From the NCBI RefSeq assembly GCF_001651855.1, contig NZ_LNQC01000047.1, positions 1-64,000 on the forward strand: a stretch of 64,000 nt of DNA, in the 5' to 3' direction. Numbering within the stretch: position 1 is the first letter of the stretch; each line of letters starts with the position of its first letter. This stretch comes from Sinorhizobium americanum (GTDB lineage Bacteria; Pseudomonadota; Alphaproteobacteria; Rhizobiales; Rhizobiaceae). This document shows positions 39,525 to 49,446 of this stretch, one piece after another. The position numbers and the translations under genes are program-made. Below the pieces are notes generated by a model. That model did no database searches. It saw only the letters and a list, made by a program, of their open reading frames with translations, and had not been told where the DNA came from.

Positions 39525-40358
39525 ATGGAACCTTCTCGCGATATTCAACGCCTCATCGACATCATGGCCGCGCTTCGCGACCCGAAGACCGGCTGCCCGT
39601 GGGACATCGTCCAGACCTTCGAGACGATCAAGCCTTACACGATCGAGGAAGCCTACGAGGTCGCCGACGCGATCGAGCGCCGCGACATGGACGATCTTTG
39701 CGACGAGCTCGGCGACCTGCTGCTGCAGGTGGTCTATCACGCGCAAATGGCGGAAGAGGTCGGAGAATTCTCCTTTGGCGACGTGGTGGAAGCCGTCACC
39801 CGCAAGATGATCCGCCGCCATCCGCATGTCTTTGCCCGCTCCGACGCCGATACGCCGGACGCGGTCAAGCTGCAATGGGATGAGATCAAGCAGGCCGAGA
39901 AGGCGGATAGGCGCGCGCGCCGAATGCGGCGCGGTCTGCCGCTGGAGGAGCATTCCGGCCATCTCGGCTCAGTGCAGCGGAGCTTTCCGGCGCTGGTCGA
40001 GGCGCTCAAGCTTCAGGAGCGCGCCGCCAAGGTGGGCTTCGACTGGTCGGAGCCTGCACCAATTCTCGACAAGGTCGAGGAGGAAATCGGCGAGCTCCGC
40101 CAGGCGCTGAAGGATGGCGACCGGCGAAAGGTTGCGGATGAACTCGGCGACCTCATCTTCGCGCTGGTCAATATCGGCCGTCATATCGGCACCGATCCGG
40201 AAATGGCGCTGCGCGGCACCAACGCCAAATTCCGGCGCCGGTTCAGCCATATCGAGCAGGAACTGCATGCCGGCGGTGAAACGCTGGATGCTGCGTCGCT
40301 GGAGCGCATGGAAGAACTCTGGCAGGCCGCAAAGGCAATCGAGAGGCAATTGACGTAG
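39525..40358 (+). CDS. mazG: Nucleoside triphosphate pyrophosphohydrolase MazG
   Basis: A 277-residue two-domain MazG that hydrolyses NTPs to NMP and pyrophosphate, removing abnormal nucleotides. The first domain includes EEAYEVADAIERR with CDELGDLLLQV (about 41-70), the second EEIGELRQALKDGDRRKVADELGDL (about 187-211); both hold the Glu/Asp metal ligands. It ends in a palindrome shared with the hflX 3' side. Confidence 0.94.
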   Translation: MEPSRDIQRLIDIMAALRDPKTGCPWDIVQTFETIKPYTIEEAYEVADAIERRDMDDLCDELGDLLLQVVYHAQMAEEVGEFSFGDVVEAVTRKMIRRHPHVFARSDADTPDAVKLQWDEIKQAEKADRRARRMRRGLPLEEHSGHLGSVQRSFPALVEALKLQERAAKVGFDWSEPAPILDKVEEEIGELRQALKDGDRRKVADELGDLIFALVNIGRHIGTDPEMALRGTNAKFRRRFSHIEQELHAGGETLDAASLERMEELWQAAKAIERQLT

Positions 40359-40371
40359 CGGCATGCCGCTA
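40356..40371. terminator. Palindrome at the mazG/hflX convergent end
   Basis: A perfect 16-base palindrome (AGCGGCAT/ATGCCGCT region) beginning in the mazG stop codon, in the 24-base gap between convergent genes. No T-run; weak terminator at best. Confidence 0.45.
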
Positions 40372-40382
40372 TGTCATGCTAC

Positions 40383-41705
40383 TCACCAATCCTCCGCAAC
40401 AGGCTTAGGCCCGTTGCCCAGCCGCCTTTCGAGCTCGGCCGCCTCGGACTCGGTCAAACGCAGGTCGAGGCTGATCCTTCCGTCTTCGAGATCGTCGCGG
40501 CCATCGACGATCGCGTGCTCATAGATCCAGGGCAAGAGCTGCAGCTGGTCCAATCCCAGGGCGACAGTGCACTCGGTCAGCACCCCCGAAAGCCGCTGGC
40601 CAATTTCGGCAAGCAGATCGTCGACGCCTTCGCCGGTGATCGCCGAAACGGCGACGGTGTTGTCGGCGCCCGCCGCTTTGTTCACCAGTGCCTCGCGCAC
40701 CTCCGGCTCGAGCCTGTCGATCTTGTTCCAGACCTCGACAATGCGCTCGGCGCCCTCCTTCTCGTCTATGCCGAGATCGGCAAGGATGCGCAACACGTCG
40801 CTCGCCTGCGCCTGATTGTCCGGGTCCGACAAATCCCGCACATGCAGGATCAGATCGGCTTCGAGCACCTCTTCCAACGTCGCGCGGAAGGCCGCGACGA
40901 GGTGCGTCGGCAGGTCGGAGATGAAGCCGACGGTGTCGGACAGAATGACCATTCGGCCATGCGGCAGCTTCAGCCGCCGGAGCGTCGGATCGAGCGTCGC
41001 GAAGAGCATGTCTTCGGCCAGCACGCCAGCACCGGTCATCCGGTTGAACAGCGTCGACTTGCCTGCATTGGTGTAGCCGACCAGCGCCACGATCGGGTGC
41101 GGTACCTTCTTGCGCTTCGAACGATGCAACTGGCGCGTCCGGCGCACCTGCTCCAGTTCGCGCTCCAGCCGCACGATCCTTTCCTGCAGCAGTCGACGGT
41201 CGGCTTCGATTTGGGTTTCGCCGGGACCGCCCATGAAGCCCGCGCCACCGCGCTGGCGCTCAAGGTGGGTCCAGCTTCGAACCAGCCTGCCCTTCTGATA
41301 GTTGAGATGGGCGAGATCGACCTGGAGCGTGCCCTCCTTGGTGGAGGCGCGCCGGCCGAAAATTTCGAGAATGAGCCCCGTCCGGTCGATGACCTTGGCG
41401 TTCCATTCCTTCTCGAGATTGCGCTGCTGCACTGGCGTCAGCGGGTGATCGACGATAACCAGGCCCGCATCCTTCTCGTTGAGGATATGACCGATCTCCT
41501 CGATCTTGCCGCTGCCGAGCAATGTGCCCGGCTTCGGCTGCGCCACCGGAACGATCGTGCCGTGCACGACGTCGAGATCGATGGCGAGTGCAAGCCCGGT
41601 CGCCTCTTCCAGTCGGCTTTCGTCCGAACGTGTGCTGGACGCCGCTACATCCGCGGCCGGTTTGCCCGTCTTCTTCAAGACCGGCACGACGACGACCGCG
41701 CGCAT
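40383..41705 (-). CDS. hflX: GTPase HflX
   Basis: A 440-residue HflX GTPase that binds the 50S subunit and splits stalled ribosomes. An N-terminal HflX domain (about 40-190, with GGAGFMGGPGETQIEADRR) is followed by the G domain with G1 GYTNAGKST at 210-218. The ATG at 41705 has no good ribosome binding site. The frame is open for 27 codons back to the hfq stop and is the same frame as hfq, with no other ATG, GTG or TTG. Coupled translation from hfq is therefore likely. Confidence 0.93.
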   Translation of the reverse strand: MRAVVVVPVLKKTGKPAADVAASSTRSDESRLEEATGLALAIDLDVVHGTIVPVAQPKPGTLLGSGKIEEIGHILNEKDAGLVIVDHPLTPVQQRNLEKEWNAKVIDRTGLILEIFGRRASTKEGTLQVDLAHLNYQKGRLVRSWTHLERQRGGAGFMGGPGETQIEADRRLLQERIVRLERELEQVRRTRQLHRSKRKKVPHPIVALVGYTNAGKSTLFNRMTGAGVLAEDMLFATLDPTLRRLKLPHGRMVILSDTVGFISDLPTHLVAAFRATLEEVLEADLILHVRDLSDPDNQAQASDVLRILADLGIDEKEGAERIVEVWNKIDRLEPEVREALVNKAAGADNTVAVSAITGEGVDDLLAEIGQRLSGVLTECTVALGLDQLQLLPWIYEHAIVDGRDDLEDGRISLDLRLTESEAAELERRLGNGPKPVAEDW

Positions 41706-41786
41706 GTCGTCGCGGCGCTTTTCAAGCTCCGGTATGATCGACGACGGCGATTTCGAATTGCGTTTGGTAATGGTCCTCAGGTCCCG

Positions 41787-42029
41787 TCAGGATGCCGCTT
41801 CCTCATTCTCGAACATCTGCAGAGGCTGGCCCGGCATGATGGTCGAGATGGCGTGCTTGTAGACGAGCTGAGAATGGCCGTCACGGCGCAACAGGACACA
41901 GAAATTGTCAAAAGATGTCACAACACCCGTCAGTTTCACGCCATTGATAAGGAAAATGGTCAAGGAAATTTTTTGCTTGCGAACCGTATTAAGAAAAAGA
42001 TCCTGCAAGTTTTGAGAACGTTCCGCCAT
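41787..42029 (-). CDS. hfq: RNA chaperone Hfq
   Basis: An 80-residue Sm-like hexameric protein that pairs small RNAs with mRNAs. The Sm1 segment is [19 protein letters not shown] and Sm2 includes YKHAISTI. The C-terminal tail is short, as in other alphaproteobacteria. It has its own upstream region of 107 bases and is followed in frame by hflX, the usual hfq-hflX pair. Confidence 0.97.
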
Positions 42030-42136
42030 CGCGCCGCTTCTTTCTTATTTGCCGGCTTTGGCGCCGGTGCATTTTGTCAAATTTGCGATCAGACGTGTCA
42101 CAGAAGCCTTCCCCCGACACCTCTTGAAGTTTGGTA

Positions 42137-43000
42137 TCAAATCGCCGTCTTTTCCGCAACGTCGAAAAAGGCTTCACGAATATTCTGTGCTATGCTTCCT
42201 GGGTGACCGTTACCGATCGTCTTTCCGTCGATTGATACGACCGGAAAGCAGATGCTCGTGGCAGCGGTGACGAACACTTCCCGTGCGGCGAGCATTTCCT
42301 CGACAGAGAAGGCCTTCTCCTCGATCTTCAAGCCGAGTGGCTTAGCCACGTCCATCAATGTCGTACGCGTGATGCCGCGCAGGATGCCGTGCTCGGCCGG
42401 GCGCGTGCGCAGCGTCCCCTCGCCGTCTACGATCCAGACATTCGTTGCCGCCCCTTCCTTGACCGTGCCGTCCGCGTCGACGAAGATCGCCTCCTGAGCT
42501 CCCATTTCCTTCGCCCATTGGCGAGCGAGGACGTTCGGAAGGAGGCCGACCGTCTTGATATCCACCCGGTCCCAGCGGTTCTCCGGCACCGTAATCGCCG
42601 CGATGCCTTCGGCATTCTTCCTGGCGATCGCGGCGGCATCCGTGCGCTTGGCCGTGACGACTACAGAGGGTGGCGTGCCCTTGGCCGGAAACACATGATC
42701 GCGCCGGGCTACCCCTCGCGTCACCTGGAGATAGAAGAGCCCGTTGCGGACGCGGTTGCGCCGCAGCACCTCGCGAATGACCTGGATCAACGCGGCGCGG
42801 CTCATCGGCCACGCCATTCTGAGCTCGCTCAGCGACCGGTCGAGCCGGTCGAGGTGACGGCCGAGATCGACGATGAAGCCGTGCCGAACCTCGCACACCT
42901 CGTAGACACCGTCAGCGAACTGGAAGCCGCGGTCCTCCACATGGATCGCAGCGTCGGAATGCGGCACATAGGCGCCGTTCACATAGGCGGTTCTTGGCAT
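42137..43000 (-). CDS. dat: D-amino-acid aminotransferase (class IV)
   Basis: A 287-residue fold type IV PLP enzyme. Lys149 in VDIKTVGLLPN is the PLP lysine, and QEAIFVDADGTVKEG and EGAATNVWIV follow as in D-alanine aminotransferases. It probably makes D-glutamate or D-alanine from keto acids. The branched-chain enzyme IlvE has a similar fold, but the QVTRGVARRDHVFPA segment suits DAAT. It is 15 bases after ntrX, a conserved neighbour in rhizobia. Confidence 0.9.
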   Translation of the reverse strand: MPRTAYVNGAYVPHSDAAIHVEDRGFQFADGVYEVCEVRHGFIVDLGRHLDRLDRSLSELRMAWPMSRAALIQVIREVLRRNRVRNGLFYLQVTRGVARRDHVFPAKGTPPSVVVTAKRTDAAAIARKNAEGIAAITVPENRWDRVDIKTVGLLPNVLARQWAKEMGAQEAIFVDADGTVKEGAATNVWIVDGEGTLRTRPAEHGILRGITRTTLMDVAKPLGLKIEEKAFSVEEMLAAREVFVTAATSICFPVVSIDGKTIGNGHPGSIAQNIREAFFDVAEKTAI

Positions 43001-43015
43001 GGTGCTTTGCCCGCC

Positions 43016-44380
43016 TCAGACGCCCAGGGACTTCAGCTTGCGATGGAGCGCGGAGCGTTCCATGCCGACGAATTCCGCCGTTCGGGAGATGTTTCCGCCG
43101 AAGCGATTGATCTGGGCAATCAGATAGTCCCGTTCAAACATTTCGCGCGCTTCGCGCAGCGGCAGCGTCATGATGTGCTGGTCACCCTTGGCGGAAATCT
43201 TCGGAAGCGTGTCGCCCACCTCGTTCGGCAGCATGTCGGCGCTGATCGGCGTGTCCGGACCATCGCTGCGGGCGAGGATCATCAGGCGTTCGATGTTGTT
43301 GCGCAGCTGACGGATATTTCCCGGCCAGTCATGCGCCTGAAGCACGGCGAGCGCGTCCTCGCCGATCTTGCGCGGCCGGATGCCGGCATGCTCGCTCACC
43401 TGGCGCATGAACATGTCGACCAGGAAGGGAATATCTTCGCGCCGCTCGGCGAGTGCCGGAACGCGCACCGGGATGACGGCAAGCCGGTGATAGAGGTCCT
43501 CGCGGAAGAGCCCCTCCGCGATCATGTTTTCGAGGTTGTAGGCGGTCGAGGAAATGATGCGGACGTCGACCTTGACGCGTTTCGAGCCGCCGACGCGTTC
43601 GAACTGCTGGTCGACGAGCACGCGCAGGATTTTGTTCTGCGTCTCGCGCGGCATTTCGCCGACCTCGTCGAGATAGAGTATGCCGCCATGGGCTTCCTCA
43701 AGCGCGCCGGTGCGACGCGGCTGGCCCGCGGTGCCCTCAGTGCCGAAGAGCGCAATCTCCATGCGGTCCGGCGTGATCGCAGCCGCATTCAAGGCGACGA
43801 AGGGACCGGTGGAACGCGTCGACTTGCGATGGATCATGCGCGCCACCAGTTCCTTGCCGGAACCGGAAGGTCCCTGGATCATGATGCGGCTGTTGGTCGG
43901 GGCGACCTTCTCGATCGTCTGGCGCAGTTGCGAGACCGCCACCGACGTGCCGATGAGTTCCACCGGATCGCCCGACCTCTTCTTGAGCTCCGACACTTCG
44001 CGCTTGAGCTTGGAGTTCTCCAATGCCCGCTCGGCAATGAGGATCAGCCGGTCGGCCTTGAACGGCTTCTCGATGAAATCGTAAGCGCCGCGCTTGATCG
44101 CGGAAACGGCCGTCTCGATATTGCCGTGGCCGGAAATCATCACCACCGGCAGATCCGGGTGGCGGCTCTTGATCTCGTCGAGCAGCGCCAAACCATCCAG
44201 CCGGCTGCCCTGCATCCAGATGTCCAGGAAGATAAGCCGCGGCACGCGGTCGTTGATCGCCGCGAGAGCACTGTCGCTGTCGAAGGCCGTTCGTGTCTCG
44301 TGGCCCTCGTCCGACAGGATGCCCGAGACGATCTCGCGGATGTCTTCCTCATCATCCACAACCAGAATATCAGCCGCCAT
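43016..44380 (-). CDS. ntrX: Response regulator NtrX
   Basis: A 454-residue regulator: receiver domain with phospho-acceptor Asp53, AAA+ domain (Walker A GPSGSGK 170-176; Walker B around 234-239) and a C-terminal Fis-type helix-turn-helix (RTAEFVGMERSALHRKLKSL). The sigma-54 contact loop GAFTGA is absent: residues 211-225 read LFGTEGTAGQPRRTG where it should stand. It therefore probably acts without activating sigma-54. It overlaps ntrY by 11 bases. Confidence 0.96.
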   Translation of the reverse strand: MAADILVVDDEEDIREIVSGILSDEGHETRTAFDSDSALAAINDRVPRLIFLDIWMQGSRLDGLALLDEIKSRHPDLPVVMISGHGNIETAVSAIKRGAYDFIEKPFKADRLILIAERALENSKLKREVSELKKRSGDPVELIGTSVAVSQLRQTIEKVAPTNSRIMIQGPSGSGKELVARMIHRKSTRSTGPFVALNAAAITPDRMEIALFGTEGTAGQPRRTGALEEAHGGILYLDEVGEMPRETQNKILRVLVDQQFERVGGSKRVKVDVRIISSTAYNLENMIAEGLFREDLYHRLAVIPVRVPALAERREDIPFLVDMFMRQVSEHAGIRPRKIGEDALAVLQAHDWPGNIRQLRNNIERLMILARSDGPDTPISADMLPNEVGDTLPKISAKGDQHIMTLPLREAREMFERDYLIAQINRFGGNISRTAEFVGMERSALHRKLKSLGV

Positions 44381-46643
44381 TGGTATTACCCTTATCCTTT
44401 ACAGTCTCGTCGCCCCCGCTTTCGCCGGCGGGCGGCAGGATCACGCGGATCATCGCTCCGACGCCGCCGTCGAAATCCGCCGGTGCATCGTGCAACTCCA
44501 ATTGTCCGCCATGGTCCTCGATGATCTTCTTGACGATAGCGAGACCCAGCCCCGTGCCCTTCTCGCGCATCGTCATATATGGCTCCAGTATCCGGTGCCG
44601 GTTTTCGGTGGGGAGTCCCTTGCCGTTGTCGATCACATCGACGACGAAACGCCCTGTGCCATCGTCGCGACGGGAGCGAACCAAGATCGTCGGCGCACCG
44701 CGCACCGCCTCGGCCGGGACCGCCTCGATCGCCTCAACCGCATTCTTGACGATATTGCCGAAGGCCTGGCCGAGCATGCGCCCGTCGAACTGGCCTTCGA
44801 GCGCCTCCTCGCCGAAATCGCGGATGAAGGTGATGTGGTTGTTGCCCATTTCGCGCAGGAAGACGGCGTCCTTGAGAATCGAGCGCAGATCCGACTTTTC
44901 CTTTGTCGGCTTCGGCATGCGCGCAAAGGCCGAAAATTCGTCGACCATGCGGCCGATGTCTTCTACCTGGCGCACGATCGTATCCGTGCATTGGTCGAAC
45001 ACGGCCTTGTCCTGCTGATCGATCTGCTTGCCATAGCGCCGTTTTAGACGCTCGGCGGAAAGCTGGATCGGTGTCAGCGGGTTCTTGATCTCGTGCGCGA
45101 TGCGCCGAGCCACGTCGGCCCACGCCGTCGACCGCTGGGCGATGACCAGGTCGGTGATGTCGTCGATGGTGATGACGTAGGAGCCGAGCGACCCCTCGCC
45201 CTCCTCCCGGGTCACCTGAACGTTCAGCGTGCGCTCGGTTCCGCCACGCATGATGTTGATCTGCTTGCGATAGTCGTTGCGATAGCGGCTTTCCGCCTCG
45301 ACCAGCACCTCCTCGATCTCCGGCGCCACTTCGCGAAGACTGGCACCGAGCAGCCCCGGAGCCGATTTCCGCAGGAATTCCTCCGACGAGGGATTGACGA
45401 TCGTGATGCGCCGGTCCCGGCCGACGCCGATCACGGCTGCCGTGACACCGGAAAGCACGGCCTCGATGAAGCGGCGGCGCTGATCGACCTCGTCCTTGGC
45501 CACAAGGATCTGGTCCTGCTGCGTCCGGATCTCGCTCACCATCTTGTTGAAGGTGCGCGACAGGTTGCCGACATCGCCGTCGACGGCGCGCACCGGCACG
45601 ACCACGTCGAGATTGCCGGAGGCGACGCTGTCGGCCGCGCCGATCAGTTGCCGGATAGGGCGGACGATACGGTCGGCAACCGCTATTGCCGTCCAGATCG
45701 CCGCCAGAAGCACGATCAGCGCGAAGCCGATGTAAAGGACGCCGAAGGCGATCTGCAACGAGGTGCGCCCCGCCTCGAGCGCCTTGTATTCGGCGGTGTT
45801 CTCCTCCATCAGCCGCATGGAGCGCATGACTTCAGGATCGACGTTGCGGAGCGTATAGAGGTAGATGCCGGGGAAATTCTCCAACGGAACGACTGCCCCG
45901 ACGAGGTTGGTGACGCCCGGGGGAATAAGCGTCGGCTGGCCCGCGACAGTGCTCTTCAACGCGTCCTGCGGGATGGCAGGCAAGGGCCGCTCGGTCGAGA
46001 TATTGGCCTGGAGGATGGCGCTGCCGTCGGCGCGAACGAGGAAGGCGCCGAGCATGCCGCGCCCCCTCGCCTGACGCGTCATCAGTTCGGTAAAGCCGGT
46101 GCGGTCGAGGGCGTAAAGCTGCCGGTTGCGCTCGAGGTCGTTTGCCATCGAGACCGTCTGCCCTTGGAGATAGCTGGCGTTCTCCAGGACATAGGCCTGG
46201 GCGACATTCAGCGACGAGCGCACGATCGCCTGGGTGCGCAGCGAGAACCAGCGATCGAGGCCGACATCGAGGGTGATGCTGGCAAAAATCGCGACGAGGA
46301 TGGCCGGCGTGATCGCGACGATCGAGAACAGGGCAACGATGCGCACATGCAGCCGCGCTGCCGCCCTGCCCTTGCTGCGGGCGCGAAGCAGCCTGATGAT
46401 CTCGCGGGCGATCAGATAGATCAGCCCGACGACGAAGACGCCGTTGACGCCGGCGCAGGCAATGACGATGTTCCGTTCCGGCCGGACAGGGGTGAGGCCG
46501 AGAAGGACGAGCAGCGACAGGGTGGCACAGACCAGAGCCCCGGTGGCCAGCATCAGGCCCGGGAACGCGAAGGAGGCTCGCCGATCCTGCGCAGCCGCAA
46601 CACCCTCCTCCGTGCCCAATGGCAAGGCCATCCCATCCACCAT
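44370..46643 (-). CDS. ntrY: Sensor histidine kinase NtrY
   Basis: A 757-residue membrane kinase. Predicted helices lie at about 28-50, 58-80, 102-124 and 300-322, with a large periplasmic domain (125-298), HAMP, a PAS domain (about 395-500), His517 in [10 protein letters not shown], and a C-terminal ATPase. The ATG at 46643 is preferred: GGGGGA lies six bases upstream. A GTG at 46682 would add 13 residues without such a site. Its partner is NtrX. Confidence 0.95.
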   Translation of the reverse strand: MVDGMALPLGTEEGVAAAQDRRASFAFPGLMLATGALVCATLSLLVLLGLTPVRPERNIVIACAGVNGVFVVGLIYLIAREIIRLLRARSKGRAAARLHVRIVALFSIVAITPAILVAIFASITLDVGLDRWFSLRTQAIVRSSLNVAQAYVLENASYLQGQTVSMANDLERNRQLYALDRTGFTELMTRQARGRGMLGAFLVRADGSAILQANISTERPLPAIPQDALKSTVAGQPTLIPPGVTNLVGAVVPLENFPGIYLYTLRNVDPEVMRSMRLMEENTAEYKALEAGRTSLQIAFGVLYIGFALIVLLAAIWTAIAVADRIVRPIRQLIGAADSVASGNLDVVVPVRAVDGDVGNLSRTFNKMVSEIRTQQDQILVAKDEVDQRRRFIEAVLSGVTAAVIGVGRDRRITIVNPSSEEFLRKSAPGLLGASLREVAPEIEEVLVEAESRYRNDYRKQINIMRGGTERTLNVQVTREEGEGSLGSYVITIDDITDLVIAQRSTAWADVARRIAHEIKNPLTPIQLSAERLKRRYGKQIDQQDKAVFDQCTDTIVRQVEDIGRMVDEFSAFARMPKPTKEKSDLRSILKDAVFLREMGNNHITFIRDFGEEALEGQFDGRMLGQAFGNIVKNAVEAIEAVPAEAVRGAPTILVRSRRDDGTGRFVVDVIDNGKGLPTENRHRILEPYMTMREKGTGLGLAIVKKIIEDHGGQLELHDAPADFDGGVGAMIRVILPPAGESGGDETVKDKGNTNGG

Positions 46644-46846
46644 AAAAAGTCCCCCAAACCGGAGCCCCGAAGACACCGGCACCCACCTGCAATTCCGGAC
46701 CAGATATTGAAAGTGCCCTAGCCCGGACGGACACCGGCAAACGCCGCGTCACGCGAGCCGCCATTGCCCAGGTCAGATCGAATCGATCGCCTCATGAGCC
46801 TTCAAGCAACGCATTGTGGCGAAAATGCAACGGTGTTGCAAAGCAG

Positions 46847-48301
46847 TCAAGCGGTGCGTGAGCTCCGATAGACCGAAACGCCCAGTTCGCGGATCTTCTT
46901 GCGCAGCGTGTTGCGGTTGAGCCCGAGGAGATCGGCTGCCTTGATCTGATTGCCGCGCGTCGCCGTCAGGGCCGCGAGGATCAGCGGATATTCCATTTCC
47001 GCAAGCACGCGGTCGTAAAGGCCCGTCGGCGGCAACGCCTCGCCGAAGCTCGCGAAATACTGTCGCATGTTCTCCTCGACCGCCTGCGAAATCGACATCG
47101 AGCCGGGACGCGCCGCGGCCTTGTCGATCGGGCTGTCCGGCACCTCGGATCGCAGCTCGTTTTCGATGATCTCGCGGGTGATCACATCCTGTGGATAAAG
47201 TGCAGTGAGGCGCCGCACGAGGTTCTCGAGCTCGCGCACGTTACCGGGCCAGGGATGCGCCTTCATCAGCTCCAGTGCTTCCTGGTCGAAGCGCTTGACG
47301 TCGAGCCCCTCCTTTTCGGCCTGCTGGACGAAATGGCGAACGAGATCGGGAATATCCTCGGCGCGGTCGCGAAGCGGCGGCAGGCGCAGCGGCACGACGT
47401 TCAGGCGATAGTAGAGGTCCTCGCGGAAAAGGCCCTGGTTGATCGACTGCTTCAGGTCCTTGTTCGTCGCCGCGACGATGCGCACGTCGGAGCGGATCGG
47501 CGTGCGCCCGCCGACGGTCGTGTATTCGCCCTGCTGCAGCACGCGCAGCAGCCGCGTCTGGGCGTCCATCGGCATGTCGCCGATTTCGTCGAGGAAGAGC
47601 GTTCCACCCTCGGCCTGTTCGAAGCGGCCGGTGGAGCGGGTCTGGGCGCCGGTGAACGCTCCCTTTTCGTGACCGAACAACTCCGATTCGATAAGGTCGC
47701 GCGGGATCGCCGCCATGTTGATGGCGACGAACGGCCCGTTCCGGCGCTTGCCGTAGTCGTGCAGGGCGCGCGCGACCAATTCCTTGCCGGTTCCCGATTC
47801 CCCGGTGATCATCAGTGTCAGGTCGGTCTGCATCAGCCGGGCGAGGACGCGGTAGATTTCCTGCATGGCGGCGGAGCGGCCGACGAGCGGCATCCCGTCC
47901 TGCGAATCGTCGTCCAGCTTGGAGGGCCGGCGTTTCGGCTCGGCGAGCGCCCGTCCGATGATACCGATCAGCTCGGTCAGGTCGAAGGGTTTTGGCAGGT
48001 AATCATAGGCGCCCTTCTCCGACGCCTTGATGGCGGTCATGAAGGTGTTCTGCGCACTCATCACCAGAACCGGCAGATCGGGCCGCGCCTTCTTGATACG
48101 CGGCAGGAGATCGAAGGCATTCTCGTCCGGCATCACCACGTCGGTGACGACCAGGTCGCCGTCGCCGGCGGCGATCCAGCGCCAGAGCGTCGCGGCGTTG
48201 GAGGTGATGCGCACGTCGTATCCGGCACGGCTGAGCGCCTGGTTGAGCACGGTGCGAATGGCTGCGTCGTCATCCGCGACGAGGATCGTGGCGCCGGTCA
48301 T
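46847..48301 (-). CDS. ntrC: Nitrogen regulatory protein NtrC
   Basis: A 484-residue sigma-54 activator: receiver with Asp54, AAA+ domain with GESGTGKE at 167-174 and intact GAFTGA at 214-219, and a Fis-type DNA-binding domain ([22 protein letters not shown] near the C-terminus). It turns on nitrogen-limitation genes when phosphorylated by NtrB. It overlaps the ntrB stop as ATGA. The contrast with NtrX, which lacks GAFTGA, is clear. Confidence 0.97.
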   Translation of the reverse strand: MTGATILVADDDAAIRTVLNQALSRAGYDVRITSNAATLWRWIAAGDGDLVVTDVVMPDENAFDLLPRIKKARPDLPVLVMSAQNTFMTAIKASEKGAYDYLPKPFDLTELIGIIGRALAEPKRRPSKLDDDSQDGMPLVGRSAAMQEIYRVLARLMQTDLTLMITGESGTGKELVARALHDYGKRRNGPFVAINMAAIPRDLIESELFGHEKGAFTGAQTRSTGRFEQAEGGTLFLDEIGDMPMDAQTRLLRVLQQGEYTTVGGRTPIRSDVRIVAATNKDLKQSINQGLFREDLYYRLNVVPLRLPPLRDRAEDIPDLVRHFVQQAEKEGLDVKRFDQEALELMKAHPWPGNVRELENLVRRLTALYPQDVITREIIENELRSEVPDSPIDKAAARPGSMSISQAVEENMRQYFASFGEALPPTGLYDRVLAEMEYPLILAALTATRGNQIKAADLLGLNRNTLRKKIRELGVSVYRSSRTA

Positions 48302-49446
48302 GCAATGCTTCCTTTTGTCATCGGAGTTACGTCATCCGCCGCCCGTCCTTTGGAGGCCGGCATCAGGACGCGAAAGGTCGTGCGGCTGTGCTGGCTGTCG
48401 CATTCGACGATGCCGCCATGGCCGCCGATGATCTTGGCCACCAGCGCCAACCCTAGACCGGAGCCGTTCGTCTTCGTCGTGATGAACGGATCGAAGAGAT
48501 GCGGCAGCAGGTCCGAGGGCACGCCCGGTCCGTTGTCGTGGACACAGAACTCCAGCGGCAGCGAGATCTTTTCCCGCGTTCCCGCCACCGAGAGCCGGAT
48601 GCCTGGCCGATAGGCGGTCGTCAGCATGATTTCGCCCTCGGGGCGGTCGCCGATCGCCTCCGCGGCGTTCTTGACCAGGTTGAGGAACACCTGGACGAGC
48701 TGGTCGCGGTTGGCATAGACCGGCGGCAGTGACGGGTCATAGTTTTCGGAGATCTTGATCCCCCGGGCAAAGCCCGCCTTGGCGATCGCCTTCACGTGGT
48801 CGAGGACCGAATGGATATTGAGCGGCACGCGGTCGACCGGCCGCTCGTCCGAAAACACTTCCATGCGATCGACGAGCGAGACGATGCGGTCGGTTTCGTC
48901 GCAGATCAGCCGCGTCAGTGCCCGGTCTTCATCAGTGACCGATGATTCGAGGAGCTGTGCTGCCCCCCTTATGCCGGACAGCGGGTTCTTGATCTCGTGG
49001 GCGAGCATCGACGCAAGTCCTGTCACCGAGCGCGCGGCTGCCCGATGGGTGAGCTGCCGATCGATCTTGTCGGCCATCGAGCGCTCCTGGAAGACGATGA
49101 CCACAGATCCCGGCTGCGACAGCACCGGCGCCACGTAAAGATCGACGAGCTTGTCGGCGCCAAGCCGCGGCGAGCTCAGATCGACCCGGTATTCGTTGAC
49201 CGGAGCGCGCCTTTCGCGCACCTGGTCGATCAGCGTCAGGAGCGGGCTGCCGAAGGGAATGAAGGCGCTGATATCGTGACGGGCAAGATGGTTGGCGCTC
49301 GCCCCGAAGAAGGACTCCGCCTCCCAGTTCGCGAAGGCGACATGGCCGTTCTCGTCGACGAGGATGACCGGGTTCTGTATGGCGTTCAGCACCGCCATCG
49401 AGAGGTCGTTCGCGGCTTCTGCCGGCTCCATTGCCTTTTCGGTCAT
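48298..49446 (-). CDS. ntrB: Nitrogen sensor histidine kinase NtrB
   Basis: A 382-residue cytosolic kinase/phosphatase controlled by PII. A PAS domain (about 15-120) precedes His150 in [12 protein letters not shown] and a C-terminal ATPase with DNGPGVP and GSGLGLAL motifs. The ATG at 49446 overlaps the dusB stop as ATGA, so dusB-ntrB-ntrC is a coupled operon, the nifR3-ntrBC arrangement of rhizobia. Confidence 0.97.
   Translation of the reverse strand: MTEKAMEPAEAANDLSMAVLNAIQNPVILVDENGHVAFANWEAESFFGASANHLARHDISAFIPFGSPLLTLIDQVRERRAPVNEYRVDLSSPRLGADKLVDLYVAPVLSQPGSVVIVFQERSMADKIDRQLTHRAAARSVTGLASMLAHEIKNPLSGIRGAAQLLESSVTDEDRALTRLICDETDRIVSLVDRMEVFSDERPVDRVPLNIHSVLDHVKAIAKAGFARGIKISENYDPSLPPVYANRDQLVQVFLNLVKNAAEAIGDRPEGEIMLTTAYRPGIRLSVAGTREKISLPLEFCVHDNGPGVPSDLLPHLFDPFITTKTNGSGLGLALVAKIIGGHGGIVECDSQHSRTTFRVLMPASKGRAADDVTPMTKGSIA

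Noticed and set aside
40371-42206. 611-codon open frame on the plus strand opposite hflX and hfq
   Set aside because: Antisense shadow of two clear genes, no ribosome binding site or recognised domain.
42389-44524. 711-codon open frame on the plus strand opposite dat and ntrX
   Set aside because: Antisense shadow; it crosses two unrelated confident genes on the other strand.
45093-46721. 542-codon open frame on the plus strand opposite ntrY
   Set aside because: Antisense shadow of a kinase gene with all motifs in place.
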